A model generated the notes under the pieces. It was given only the letters and a program-made list of their open reading frames with translations, was not told the origin of the DNA and did no database searches. Made by a program: the position numbers and the translations under genes. From positions 372,001 through 436,000 of the forward strand of contig JARBJD010000011.1 in NCBI GenBank assembly GCA_033064195.1: DNA of 64,000 bases, given 5' to 3'. Source of the DNA: Blattamonas nauphoetae (lineage: Eukaryota; Preaxostyla; Oxymonadida). This document shows, piece by piece, positions 22,101 to 33,459 of the stretch (the first letter of the stretch is position 1; each line of letters begins with the position of its first letter).

Positions 22101-24569
22101 GACGACATCTGTCCATCTGTCAAATCAGAGCCATCAGACATTGTTTCGAGTAATGAAGCAGTCTACCAGCCGTTCAGCCACACACCTAGGAAGGTTCGGA
22201 GCCAGGATGGGAACGTATGGTACGTGGGTGATGGAATGTGTATCCCGGTTGATTCGCAGACTCAGTTCATTCCACCCGACAGAAGTGACAATCAACCAGT
22301 TCACAACCCATCTCTCCACCCACAGCCTCCACTCGTGCCCGCCAACTATCTTCATCCATCGTTATTCTCTCCGCTGGACTATCATCACCGACCCAAGGCA
22401 CAAACTCCACACTCCAACAAAACATACCACCGTGCTCATCTCCGTCTCCTTGAAACAAAAAAACAGGCCAAGCCGGAACTGTTCCTTCCGTTCCAACCAA
22501 TCTCAACACCAAACTCAGAAATGGCCAACGCTGCAGAAAAGATTGTGACATCTGAACCAACTCTCTTATCATCGTCGACATTCAAAGCCATTCCTCACAA
22601 TTCACGGCCATCGACGCAAGCTCTCCCAATCCCAACACCGACAATGCCGAAGACAATCCCACGAGTGGCTCTCCCACCAGACGTCACCACGCCTTTCGAG
22701 CACTTTTATTCAACAGCACTCCATATCATTCCCGATGGCCTCTTCTCACTCATCAAACACACCCTCGCCACCACGACAGCCACAATCAAGATCATTGAGA
22801 GTGAAAACGACATCGAAAAGGAAGGAGGGCGAATTTTTGAGATTCTCCATCCATCGTTCGCTCCTGAAACGAACTTCAGTGCGGATTTTGAGAAAAGCTA
22901 CAAAAAACGGTTTGATTCTCAAGATCCAAACTTAACCACAGTTCCCATTGAGACAAAGGGACTTGCTCCGCTGTCATTTCCCAAGGATAGTGAACACCAT
23001 CCTTTCTGTGTCTGCTCCTCCTCATACCAGGAAATCAAAGAGAACGAGACACCACAGTCAGCTCCATCTCCTCTCTCACAACGTTCGTCTCGGACGAAAT
23101 CAGTTTCGCCGCCTCCCAAACAATCGTCACGGGCAGGCACACCGACACTCACCACACAGGAGAAGCATGTCGCGACGTCACTCCAAATTTTGTTGGCCCA
23201 GGCCTCACTGAAAGCTCTGTCTGTAGTACTTTTGTATCTTCTCAAGTTTGCACGCCGATCCAACCAACTTCAGTTCCAGCATCTGACTCAGATGCTTTCC
23301 GATCGCAGCTGCATCCTCTTAATCCTCCGCTTCACACAACTAGACCACTCTCGTCTTCTCCACTTCAATTCGTTTGACAGGAGTGCGATGGCTTCCTGTT
23401 TCCCAAATTCTCTATGTTCCAGATTCGCTCTCGCGCCCTCCAAACAGGATCTTTCTTTTCCTCTTCTTGACACCTTTGTCCATTCTATAAATCTAAAAAT
23501 GGCTGATCATCGTTTCTTCCTGCGCACCCACTTTTGGCGTGCGTATTATTTTGAGAATGGGCGGGATGCAGACGCCCAGAGGACAGACCGCGTCTTCGAA
23601 TGGACTCGAAGCTCACCTTCGCAGTCCCTCAAGAAGAAAATGTTCACAGTCGCGATCGAGGACGATATTTCTGAGATTGAGAGACACTTTTCTTTTCCTT
23701 CTCCCAATCTTGACAACAAACCTGAGACAAATCTCTCAATTCTCACATCCACAGCTCGCAGCACAACGAAAACACAGTCTTCTCCGAGTGCAGCATTCGT
23801 CCTGACTCGGCGCCCGTATCGCGCCCTGAACTGGAATGCTGCATTCACACTCCTCACTTTCTTGAGGATTCTGCAGAAGACAATCAAGTCGTTCCCTCCT
23901 CGAATCCGCTGGGTGAACTTTTATCAAGGTGAACAGGCTTTGACGCAACTTCTTGTCCATTTTTCTTTTCCTCAGCTTCGGATGATCGTCGCTCGGATTA
24001 TCAAGGAACTCGCTCAGCATTCTTTTGCCTCGTCGATTCAACAACTCCTTACCAACGATTCCATTCAGAAGCTCAATCTTATCTATTTCTCTCTCCCTCT
24101 CTTGCTCGGCGAGAACTGGAAAAAGCCCTGCCCTCCTGACAGCGACGACGAGAAGAAGAGGCAAGAGAAGCAAGGGATGGAGATGCGTGTTATCCTCAAC
24201 CTTTTCCTGATGGAGCAGTACGAGTTCCCGTACGTTGATTCGGAAGACGATTCTGTGGTCCAGACGGGATCCTTTCGAGACACATCAGCAGCTGACAGCT
24301 CCGACCCTCGCCCGACCAGGCTCGACCCCGATCCTGATCAAGACGATGCTGATTTGTACTCAAATGCCTCGTACCCAGCAGCGATTATTCCTATTTCTTC
24401 AAACGTTGCATCCATCAAAAACACTCTTCAATATTTGGGACTATCCCCACACCAAATAAATTCAACTATCAAAAACGACATTGCCACGCTGAAAATTCAC
24501 GAAGATCCGGCCTTTGAAGCGGCAATGAACAGCATCCATAATCAACGGGAAGGCCTTCTTGAGATTTAG
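19133..24569 (+). CDS. STRIP/FAM40/Far11-like STRIPAK scaffold
   Basis: Likely core subunit of the STRIPAK complex (PP2A plus GCK kinases). The model starts at the ATG at 19133, with introns 19184-19219 (36 nt) and about 19311-19389 (79 nt, donor less certain), giving about 1,773 residues. The second exon encodes VFFNYEDDDEDNIWNEFATF, which resembles the acidic F-Y-x-D-x-D...E start of the N1221 domain. Helical repeats follow to about residue 260. Near 1515-1630 is RALNWNAAFTLLTFLRILQK, then a segment ending FSLPLLLGENW. These match the conserved STRIP C-terminal block (LLRILQK ... IYQKVRHRLNDDW). The middle 1,000 residues are low-complexity, so the protein is about twice the usual STRIP length of about 830. 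Assignment rests on two conserved blocks and is probable rather than certain. Confidence 0.68.
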
Positions 24570-25306
24570 ATATTCGAGCTGATTTGGTTTTAGCTCAAAT
24601 ATCATCTATTTTTATCGTTCTCTTGTTTGATTTGTTGATTGAGCTCACCTCACACTGTTACCTGAAACATCAAGAGCAGTGAGATATCATATTTAATTAA
24701 GATGTCAGGCAGGTATAGTTTCGAATGACGATTGTTTCTGTGTGACAATGATCAACCCCACATTTACTGAGGTTACACAATTCATGGAATTTGGAACTTT
24801 CCTGCAAGATGACAAGAAAAATTGCGAACCTTTCTTCCAGCTTCGATTCGTGTCATGTCACCACTAGACCATAATAGTCGTCGAGATGTTGAGAATCGTC
24901 CGTGAGGAGGACTGGTCATCAGATGTTGATCTCGCGTTTGAATCTGCGTTCGACTGTCAACCCGACGGAAATGGTCGTTTCAATGAGATGGAATTTTGCA
25001 GAGCGTGCTGACAACGATATTGAACTGTAGTTTGTGGATGACGTGACTCGGTCTCGTAACAGGATGTGATGGTGGAAAGAGCAGATCAATCAATCCAATA
25101 ATAAACAGAGTATCAACAAGTTTCAAACAAAGTTCCAAATTCCCTGAGCCATGTAACCTCAGTAGTGGTGTGACAATCCTCTACAAAAACCTCCAATTTG
25201 TGATATTTTTACAAAGAAAACAGCATGAGCATATACAAAGAAGATTAAAAATAGGATGACTTGTTGGAAATGATGACAATAGATGCAAAGAAAGAGGAGA
25301 AAAATT
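24570..25306. other. convergent intergenic region, no gene recognised
   Basis: It lies between the 3' ends of the STRIP-like gene (+) and SPEF1 (-). A plus-strand phrase around 24925-25005 reads DLAFESAFDCQPDGNGRF and vaguely resembles an EF-hand, but the calcium-loop residues do not fit and stops flank it. Nothing else stands out. Confidence 0.4.
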
Positions 25307-26253
25307 TCATTTTTTCTTGCTCGCCGGTTTTTTCTTTGGTTGTGCTTGCAGCTCATTGATTGTCTGTTCTTGCTCTTGAGTGAGCTTCTCGAGCACCTGA
25401 AGTCGCTCTTGCATTATTTTTTGGGATTCTCTAAGTTGCTCGTTTTCTCGTTCTAAATCAAGAAGCTTCACTTCCTGTTCACTAAAAGGAAGAAGAATCT
25501 TTCAAAAAGAGGGAAAAACCTTATAGACCGTGTTGCTTGGGTCTTTTTTGGAGATGGAGGTGGTTTATTCGCTTTTGATGGAGCGAGGCTTTTTTGACGT
25601 GAATTTGATGTTTGATTCAGTGGCTCTGAAGTTTGACCTAAAGTTTCTTCTTGATGATCTGAGAAATCGGAATCATCATCTTCTGGAACAACCAAGGGCT
25701 CAACTCTCGATCGATCTGTCCAAACGATTCATCAAAATGAATACATACGACCTCTATCATCCGTACAATTTTCAATCTGGAAGAATGATAAGGAAAATTG
25801 AGGCACCCAAACCTGTTGATTGAAGAGAAGAATGATCTCCTCAATTGCACCTGGTGTGGCGCAAGCAACACCAGCAATTTGTTCTTCAGAAAGAGGGAGA
25901 CCAATCTTTGAGAAGACTTTATCTAATCAGACATGAAACAGAAGAATTGGAATGTCTGAAAGTGTGAAGGGAACCGAACTGTTCAATGTTTGCCAATTGT
26001 AAATTTTTTTGTCTCGTCCAGTGCAGGAGGGATAATTGTGAAGATCAACAAGTCCAGGAAAGCACGTTTTACAAATTTCTGCCATTTGGACTGTGAATAA
26101 GAGTGAGATTATTGTGAAAATATTGATGATACCTCCGTCTGAAAAATCTCTAGAAATATTACGTTTGGGACGTGACAAGGAGAACTGATCAATCCACTCA
26201 TAGACAGAATTTAGTTCATTGTCACTGAGTTGTCGGGTCTTTGAGTGAGACAT
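25307..26253 (-). CDS. SPEF1: SPEF1/CLAMP calponin-homology microtubule protein
   Basis: Ciliary and cytoskeletal microtubule-bundling protein. From the ATG at 26253, five small introns (26091-26132, 25923-25979, 25777-25812, 25716-25751, 25482-25519; 36-57 nt) give 245 residues, the normal SPEF1 size. The N-terminal CH domain contains YEWIDQFSLSRPKRNISRDF followed by SDGVQMAEICK, the hallmark SPEF1 phrase (family form LSRPKRNLSRDFSDGV), then HNYPS and WQTLNNKVFSKIGLPL. A Ser/Pro-rich linker follows, then a C-terminal coiled coil (EQEVKLLDLERENEQLRES) ending in a Lys-rich tail. Its presence implies the organism builds a flagellum or cilium. It diverges from the LRR-coiled-coil gene with a 344-base gap. 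Confidence 0.93.
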
Positions 26254-26597
26254 TGAAACAGAGACATGACCATTGTTTCAAATCTCACACATGAATATAA
26301 CGTTCTCAATCACTTTTATTCAAAAACATTGGAGAAATTGGGTTAATATCTGCATGTGGTCTCACAAAATGTGGATAAGGGAAAAACAATGCCACTTGTT
26401 GCGGTTTCAGGATTGACGAGAGATTCGCAGATAGAAGCTCTTAATCTCAAAAATCAAACCAAAAATCAGTTAAAGCTAATCAGTAGAAACCATCTCGCAC
26501 AGAAAGTGTGATTTCTCTTCATATTGAGAGAGATGGCCCATTTGAGTTCTCCAACAGACATCTTTCTTCCAATCTATTTTCTCCACTTCAGTACACC
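26254..26597. promoter_or_regulatory. shared divergent promoter region (SPEF1 / LRR-coiled-coil gene)
   Basis: The 344 bases between two oppositely transcribed starts contain no convincing frame and must carry both promoters. I see no recognisable transcription-factor site. The arrangement would allow co-regulation of two likely ciliary or centriolar genes, which is inference. Confidence 0.45.
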
Positions 26598-29500
26598 ATG
26601 ACCTCTAAAATTGTGTGAATTACCACTGTCTTATCCAATATTTTTATCTTCTTTGCCTTCTTTTAGCCGGATCGCAAGACCAGAACTTCATCTCCTCGTC
26701 GACGGTCTCCACAAAACAAAATTGGTCATTTATTCAAAGACGGCACAACAACTCTCAGTTATGCTCTACTGAGTGCAACGGGAACGAAGGATAAGAAACG
26801 AATAAGCATTGTTGAAAAACTCGTCTCAAAAGTTTGTCTTCCGCTTGTTTCTGCACTCTCAATCAATGTAGATTGATCCTGTTCCAGAAGAATACCAAGC
26901 TGCGGAGCTCATATATTTGTCAAACAATTGTCTGACATCTCTCAACGGAATAAGTCAATTCACTCATGTTCAGACTCTCTCTGTCTCAAATAACAAGGTA
27001 ACCTCATTATTTGTCGTTAGATTTGTAGATTGCTACCTTTCATGATCTATCTGAGCTTTCACAATGTCGCCAACTCAAGAAACTTACACTACAACACAAT
27101 CCTGTTGCTCAACTCCCAAATTATCGACTTCACCTCATTTCAATCTGTCCAAACTTACTTGAACTGGACAAGGATGTATCTTTCTTCTTTTTTAATGTGT
27201 TTCAGGAAATAACAGAGGAAGAAAGGGAAGAAACACAAGACGTGCTTCTCCAAGAAGCTAGATCTCTCTCAGTGATGATCGGTAATGATTTATCGATTCA
27301 ACAATTGGAAAAAGTAATATTTCAAGCCCATCTCCATCTTGATATGCAGAAGACGTTTCGAAATCCTGATTTTAATCTTCTGACAAGTTGTGACTTGTCG
27401 GAAACATCAACAATTCATTCTGCAGAAGCAATCCTTCAGCAATCGAAACATTGGCTCAATTTTTATTTATTAGACGATGATGGTACTGAAATGAGAGAAA
27501 TCATCGAAACTCATCTCTATTCAGAAATTATCAGGACTCATCGGTTGCGATGGCCAAAAGGAATATCTCACCGATCACCTCTCTCTCAACACCAGCTTGC
27601 TGACAACAGTCCTAGCCGACCCGAATCCTCAAAAGTGACACAATCTCGTTCTTGGGAAATCGCACAATCTGACGTTCTCCTCGCACAGCAAACGGCAATG
27701 ACTCAACGTTTAGTGGCACTGGATGAACTAATTGATTCAATCAATTCCCTTCCACCTCTCAAATCCGGCCACTCTTACGCAAACGGTCGATCCTCTCGAT
27801 TTGAAATCCTCGAAGAACGAGAGTCCCAACTCTATCAATCTCTGAAGGACCAGCCAGCCACTCACAGCGAATCGAGTGATGAGGACACTTTAACCCCAAA
27901 ACAGGCACAGATCAACCACCAAACAACAACGAAGCCAACGAAGGTCCGTCAAAACGAACGAGCAAAGGAACTCCAAGACGCTCTCGATTCGACATTGGAG
28001 CAGCTTGATTCTGTTCAACAGCAGTTGGCCTCTCTCCAAGAACACTTCGAACAGCAGCAGGAAAATTTGGTTCTCGCCAAGCAGACAAATGAGCAGCTTC
28101 AACGAGATCTTCACGAAAACGAAGAAAATCGCCTCCAACTCACCAACACCGTCCAGTCACTTCAACGCACTCTCCTCCAGAAAGAAGATCAGTTCGATGC
28201 ACTGAAGGCACAGAACACTCGGCTTCAAGATTCTCTCGAGAAAAAGAGGGTTGAGGAGCACAAAACTCAGACTCAACTTCAACGACAGACCGAACAGTTC
28301 CAACAACTGAAAAAGGAGTTTGAAGAGAACCAAAATGTTCTTCAGGAGCTTCAGAACGCTGAACGCAAATCAGAAGAAACAGCAGCGACGAAGGAACACT
28401 TGATGAACAGCTTGGAAAGGGAGAACGCAGAATTGAAGAAAGAAATCGAAGAACAGCGAACGAAGATCGACGAGTTGGTTGAAGACAAGCGACAGATTCT
28501 GACGCAGAACGACGAGCTTCACAAAGTGATTCGAGAAGAGCAACTGGGCAACCACAAACTGGTTCAGGACTCGAAAGAGAAGACACAGACGATGGAATCA
28601 CTCCAAAACACAAACGACACGCTGATCAAGTTGAACAACCAGCTACAGTCCAAGTTGGACGACAGCGAGAAGAGACTGAACGATGTGGAAAGCCAACTGC
28701 TGAAGTCCAACGATCAGATCAGGAAACTGGAAGAGGAGTGCCAGGCACTTCAGAGTGAGAAGACAAATTTGGAGCAGATGGTGAAGACGAGAGAAAGTGA
28801 AATGGAGAAATCGACAATATCATTCGAAGAGTCAATCAAAACCGAGAAAGAAGCGTTGGATGGCGCTCGAAACGAGAACAAACTGTTGTTGATTCAACTG
28901 GAGAATCAGAAAGAAACAATCGAACTTCTGGAGACAGCAAAAACCGAATTGACTCATCAACTGAATGAGAGTCGCCAAACAATTGAGGAGAAGAACGAAC
29001 AAATCTCTCGTTCTGATGCAGAGCTCTCAACACAATTGGAGTCATCAAAGCAAAGTGAGCACACCTTGAATCAGCAGCTTGAAGCTCAACAGGAAACCAT
29101 TGAGAATCAGAATTCACTAAATGCCCAAATGAAAAGCGAGATCGCTTCGTTGGAAAACGAACTCTCAACAACAAAATCCGAACTTGAAGCAGCGAGAACA
29201 AAGCTGAATCGATCGTCGATAGCCAAGTCACATTCACAGAAGGTGCGGAGTTTCCGAGAAAGAAGACAGCAGCTGGAGTGGGGATTTCTGCGATGGAGGA
29301 CCCATGTTCTGTTGCGCGAAGTCGAGAAGTTGCAGGACATCCACATCCAATCACGAACTGGTGTCGTGCCAACTCACAACCCTTCAGAATATCAGATTCA
29401 TGAACATCGTGCTCCCATTGAAGATTCGATGTTTCTACCTGGTCTTGAGACCACCCCATTCAACAACGATATCATTGTTGTTCTGCAGCGACAAACGGCC

Positions 29501-30676
29501 GAGTTAGAACGAACAAAAAGTGAAAATAATGAACTGCGTTTGTCGGTGTCGCAAGTTGAAAAACAAATCTGCGAAACAGAAAAGCGAGTTCAAGAATTGG
29601 AACTGTGTCTGGAGTCGAACCAGCAGCGGATCGAGCAGAGTGAGGCAGAGAGGGTGATGTTGGAGGAGGAGATACTCGAGAGAGAAGCGAGGTTGGACGA
29701 AGAGCGATTGAGGTGGATGGTGGAGAAGAAGGAACTGGAGGAACAGATCCGAGAACGGGAAGAACAGATTGTGCTTGAGGCAGATGAGCAAGAAGAGGAA
29801 GCGACACAACTGAAGACGATGCAAATCAGGTCGTTTGAAGATGTGATGCAGCTGAACCGAGCGAACCAGAGTTTGAAGGAACAGCTGAAAGAAAAAGAGA
29901 TGATTCAGAAAGAACTTGAAAAGGAGGTGAAAGAGAAGGAGGTTGAGATCGCTCTTCTGCAAACGGAAAGACAAGCAGCAGAAGAGACGCGGTGCGTTCT
30001 TGAGAACGAACTATTGAAAGTTGGAGACGAGCTGCTTGCGACGACACAGAAGGCAGAGACGAGAGAAGAGAGCGAGAGGAACCTGCGCTCTATTTTGACA
30101 GAGAAGGAGAAAGTGGTTGCGATTCTCAGCACGCAGCTGAACGCCCTCCACTCTGGTCTGAACACGTCTCAGCGACACACAGCAGAAAGTGAAACTGTGG
30201 AACCGCTCCCCACAACACCAACCCGAAAGGGAAGGAGCATCCCCATCTCGACTTCACCTCACCCCGACAGACATACGCTGCATAGCGACTCGCAGGCACC
30301 ACAGCCACTTGGCCACACCCTTCCGTCACTTCACACCACACTCACATCGACGCAACTCTACCCCTCCACACCGCCCGATGGACTAGCTCCTCTTTCGGAG
30401 CGATTCCAGAGAATTGCAAGCAAGATCCTTTCTGAACGGCAGCGTGAACGATCCCCGCACTTCACTCGGACCCTTCAACCACAACAGAAACCCTCATTCA
30501 CTCCCAAACACTCCTCTCCACCTCGTTCAGCGTATGCTGCTCGACTGTATCCACACACATCCCCTCATTCATCACCTGACACTTTTCCCAGAACTATTAA
30601 CTTCTCTGGGCTCCACCAAACTTCTGATCTTTATTCATCACAAATTGATTCGCTTGTCTCACACAAGTTTCCGTGA
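26598..30676 (+). CDS. leucine-rich-repeat plus long coiled-coil protein (centrosomal/ciliary type)
   Basis: Model: ATG at 26598 and introns 26613-26666 (54 nt), 26832-26871 (40), 26998-27028 (31) and 27176-27205 (30), giving 1,307 residues. Residues about 60-150 form SDS22-type leucine-rich repeats (AELIYLSNNCLTSLNGIS, VQTLSVSNNK, LKKLTLQHNPVAQLPNYR) ending in the usual LRR cap (ICPNLLELD). A heptad-rich coiled coil of roughly 750 residues begins near 300. It is interrupted near 715 by a basic motif (FRERRQQLEWGFLRWRTHVL) reminiscent of Sfi1/centrin-binding repeats. The tail of about 150 residues is Ser/Pro/His-rich. This layout resembles LRRCC1, centriolin and other centriole or basal-body proteins. 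The exact orthologue is not clear. Divergent pairing with SPEF1 supports a microtubule-organising role. Confidence 0.75.
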
Positions 30677-30813
30677 ATGTGTTACTCTTGTTTAACATGC
30701 ACTTCAATTCTTTATTTCCTGTTTTCCAAAATATCCTATGAAGTATTATTTTGGATACCCAAAGATCTAGATGCACTTTGTATCATTCTGATCCGATCTG
30801 AGTCATTATTAAA

Positions 30814-32724
30814 ATGTCGACCCAGGCTGCACCTGCAGCCAAGTCGTTTACACTCCTCCAAGCAGAGGGTGTCCTCCCACCGGGCATGTCTGATTCCTCT
30901 ATTTGTGTATACAATTCCGAACTGTACGCCTTTGGAGGGGATCTTGGACAAGATTTCAGCAACGAAATTTTCAAGTATAGCTTCGGTATGACCTCGTTAG
31001 TTTTCCTTTATCCACGTTTTTCTCCGTATTAATCCCATTTTTATTTCATTTTCACAATCTTCATGCACAGAATCAAATGTCTGGACGAGACTCCCTGTTG
31101 TCGGCTGCATTCCAGCCGCACGGTCATCACATACATCCGTCATCTATGGTGATGAAATGATCATTTATGGTGGAGGAGGAGTTTTAGGACTTGTTTTCGA
31201 TGATATTTATGCCTTCTCATTTGGTTTGCCATTTTCTTTCTGATTATTTTTCTCCAGAAACCCACACATGGAGAGTAGTTCAACTAGCTGGACCGGGAAC
31301 ACCTAAAGCGCGAAGAAATCATGCAGCAGTTCTGTCAGGGTATGTTTTTCCAGCTCTCCAGATTTTTCTCACTCTCAGATCGCGCATGTACGTCTTTGGT
31401 GGAAGTGATGGTGAAACTCGAATGCAAGACACTTGGTGTTTTGATTTTGGTCAATTTTTTCTTCAATTATTTCTTCAGAAACTGACAAATGGTCCGAAAT
31501 TAAAGTTGTTGGCACAAAACCTCCTCCTCGGGAGATGCACACTGCTGCAAAGTACCAAAAATATATGTACATTTTTGGCGGTCTTGGAGATGAAATTTTC
31601 TCAGATTTATGGGAATTTGAATTTGGTATCGTCTTCATGTTTTTTGACGATGTGTCCATCCATAGCGACAGGACAATGGACTGAGATCCGTCCGATGAAA
31701 GCTCCAAATCCTCGTTATCGTCACTCTGCAGTGATTAATGGTGGATCAATGTATGTCTTCGGCGGCCAAGACACCATGACCAGATTGAACGATGTACAAA
31801 TGTACTGTTTCTCTCTCCATTCCTGGATGGCAGAGAAACAAACTTCTACTATACCCCCTCGAAGTCAACATCGAAGCATTATGTATCAAGGCACTATGTA
31901 TTGTTTTGGAGGACATGATGGAATGAGTTGTCTCAATGACCTTGGAAGGTACAATTTCAGTTTGCCCCTTTTCCACTGCAATAATTTCATTATTTTCATT
32001 AATTTTCTGTATTGTTTAGCTGCTCCATCGTCTTTACGGACTGATTTAGCGGCTGCATTCTCCAGTTCGACAGACTGCCAAATCTACTCGACAACCAGAC
32101 CATATCCAATCAGTAGAGCATTGGTCAAAGCTCGCTTCCCACCACTTCTCCCTTATTTATCTCCCAAAACGGAATTCACGGCAGAATCATTTGCTCCAAT
32201 CAACCCTCTTCCACTCTCCGATCGAGCGATCGAATCACTTCTCCAGTATATTAACACTGACACTCTCCCCATTAGTGAGTTGGACATCCAAGAAATTATA
32301 TCACTTCTCTCCTTTGGCGAGGAATGTGGGTCTGTCAAAATCAAAATTCAATGTGCTGGTGCTCTTTCTCATATTGACCTCACCTCTCTCACGAATCTTG
32401 CAGAGGTGATGGTTGCCGCAAAGAAATTTGGTCTTGTCCAACTCGAACGGTTTTCTATTCACTTTTTTCATCGTCTCTGTCTCCCTTGTTTTCTGTAGGA
32501 CGGTCGTCCATCATTTTGTTGCTCTCCTACCATTCTCTCTCGCTATCCTCGTTCACTTTCCTGAGGATGCCCTCAAACACTATTCAATACTCATTGGGCG
32601 ATTGATTTCACAGGATTCATCCATTGAGCTCAGAGATCAATCAATAGCCAATATTTTCGGGAAGGACCGACAAAAGCTTGCTAACTTCGTTGAGGAGACA
32701 ATGGCTCTTGCAGGTCTCCAGTGA
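30814..32724 (+). CDS. Kelch-repeat BTB-domain protein
   Basis: Likely substrate adaptor for a cullin-3 ubiquitin ligase or a signalling scaffold. From the ATG at 30814, seven introns (30986-31070, 31224-31257, 31340-31378, 31450-31478, 31626-31665, 31960-32019, 32450-32498) give 524 residues. The first 350 residues or so hold about six Kelch repeats, each with the paired-glycine strand (LYAFGGD, MYVFGGS, MYIFGGL, MYVFGGQ, MYCFGGH) and a following Trp (VWTRLP, TWRVVQ, KWSEIK, QWTEIR). The C-terminal part begins SSLRTDLAAAFSSST and continues into a BTB-like fold with DCQIYS and KFGLVQLE. Kelch-first, BTB-last order recalls LZTR1 and the plant/protist type. Five introns fall at equivalent phase-1 positions at Kelch repeat boundaries. 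Confidence 0.88.
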
Positions 32725-32871
32725 CATATCACGACATTTCTAATTTTGCCTGACATTCTTTATTCTTCGTGTTTTCTTCTTTGTTTGTAACCTCTTGGAA
32801 CAATGGTGGATGATGATTGGTAAAGCCTTCGAAATAAAGAATTGAAGTGATTTAGGCAGGTAAAGGATGAT

Positions 32872-33301
32872 CTACACAAAAAGGCTCTGAAACGGACCAT
32901 TGATGAGCTTGACACACTGATCGTAGGCTTTCATATCTATAAAAAAGGGACAGTTTGTGCGAAGATTTGAAGATGGAAAGCGAATGTCATTATATGAATG
33001 AAAGAGATGTCAAACCGAAGTCTTTCCCGAAGTCGACTAATAAAATCTCTTGAATGGTGACGTTATTGATAACAGTGCCAACCACCTCAACATATGGTGT
33101 TTGGGGCGTTGCACTGCCTTCATCTTGAATAACTGTGACTGAAACGCCATCTGAAGTTGTGAGAGTGTATCGTGGCTCGTTCCCTTGGTTAAAGATCTTT
33201 TCAACCTGACCAACAACTCTAACAACCTTGGTGATATAGTGTGGCATGAGATTGCCATTGATTCTAGGCGTGCTTTCTTCTGTAACTTGCTCGTTCTCCA
33301 T
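32872..33301 (-). CDS. RPA3: replication protein A 14-kDa subunit (RPA3)
   Basis: Small OB-fold subunit of the trimeric single-strand DNA-binding complex RPA. From the ATG at 33301, one 79-nt intron (32937-33015) gives 116 residues, the normal RPA3 length. Visible family features: a VVRVVGQVEKI first strand, the TTSDGVSVTV central strand, then YVEVVGTVINNVTIQEI, and the conserved VDFGKDFDMKAYDQ phrase created across the splice, leading into the C-terminal helix that mediates trimerisation. RPA3 diverges in sequence but this order of strands and the DFG.DFD signature are characteristic. It is head-to-head with the basic/acidic unknown gene starting at 33460, only 158 bases away. Confidence 0.85.
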
Positions 33302-33459
33302 AAAAAAAAAAATGCGGGTTAGTCGGTTCCATCAAATTTCACGTATATCCTCTGTTTCATCACAGTTTCCGCAAAAGGCTCCATGTTCTCCAACTTTCAC
33401 ATTGTCTCATCTCTGTTTTCAATTTTCCAAGATCGTACCCAGCATACATTTAATTTAGC

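Noticed and set aside
24880-25010. EF-hand-like phrase (DCQPDGNGRF)
   Set aside because: Loop positions 3 and 8 do not fit a calcium-binding EF-hand, there is only one copy, and stops flank it; probably chance.
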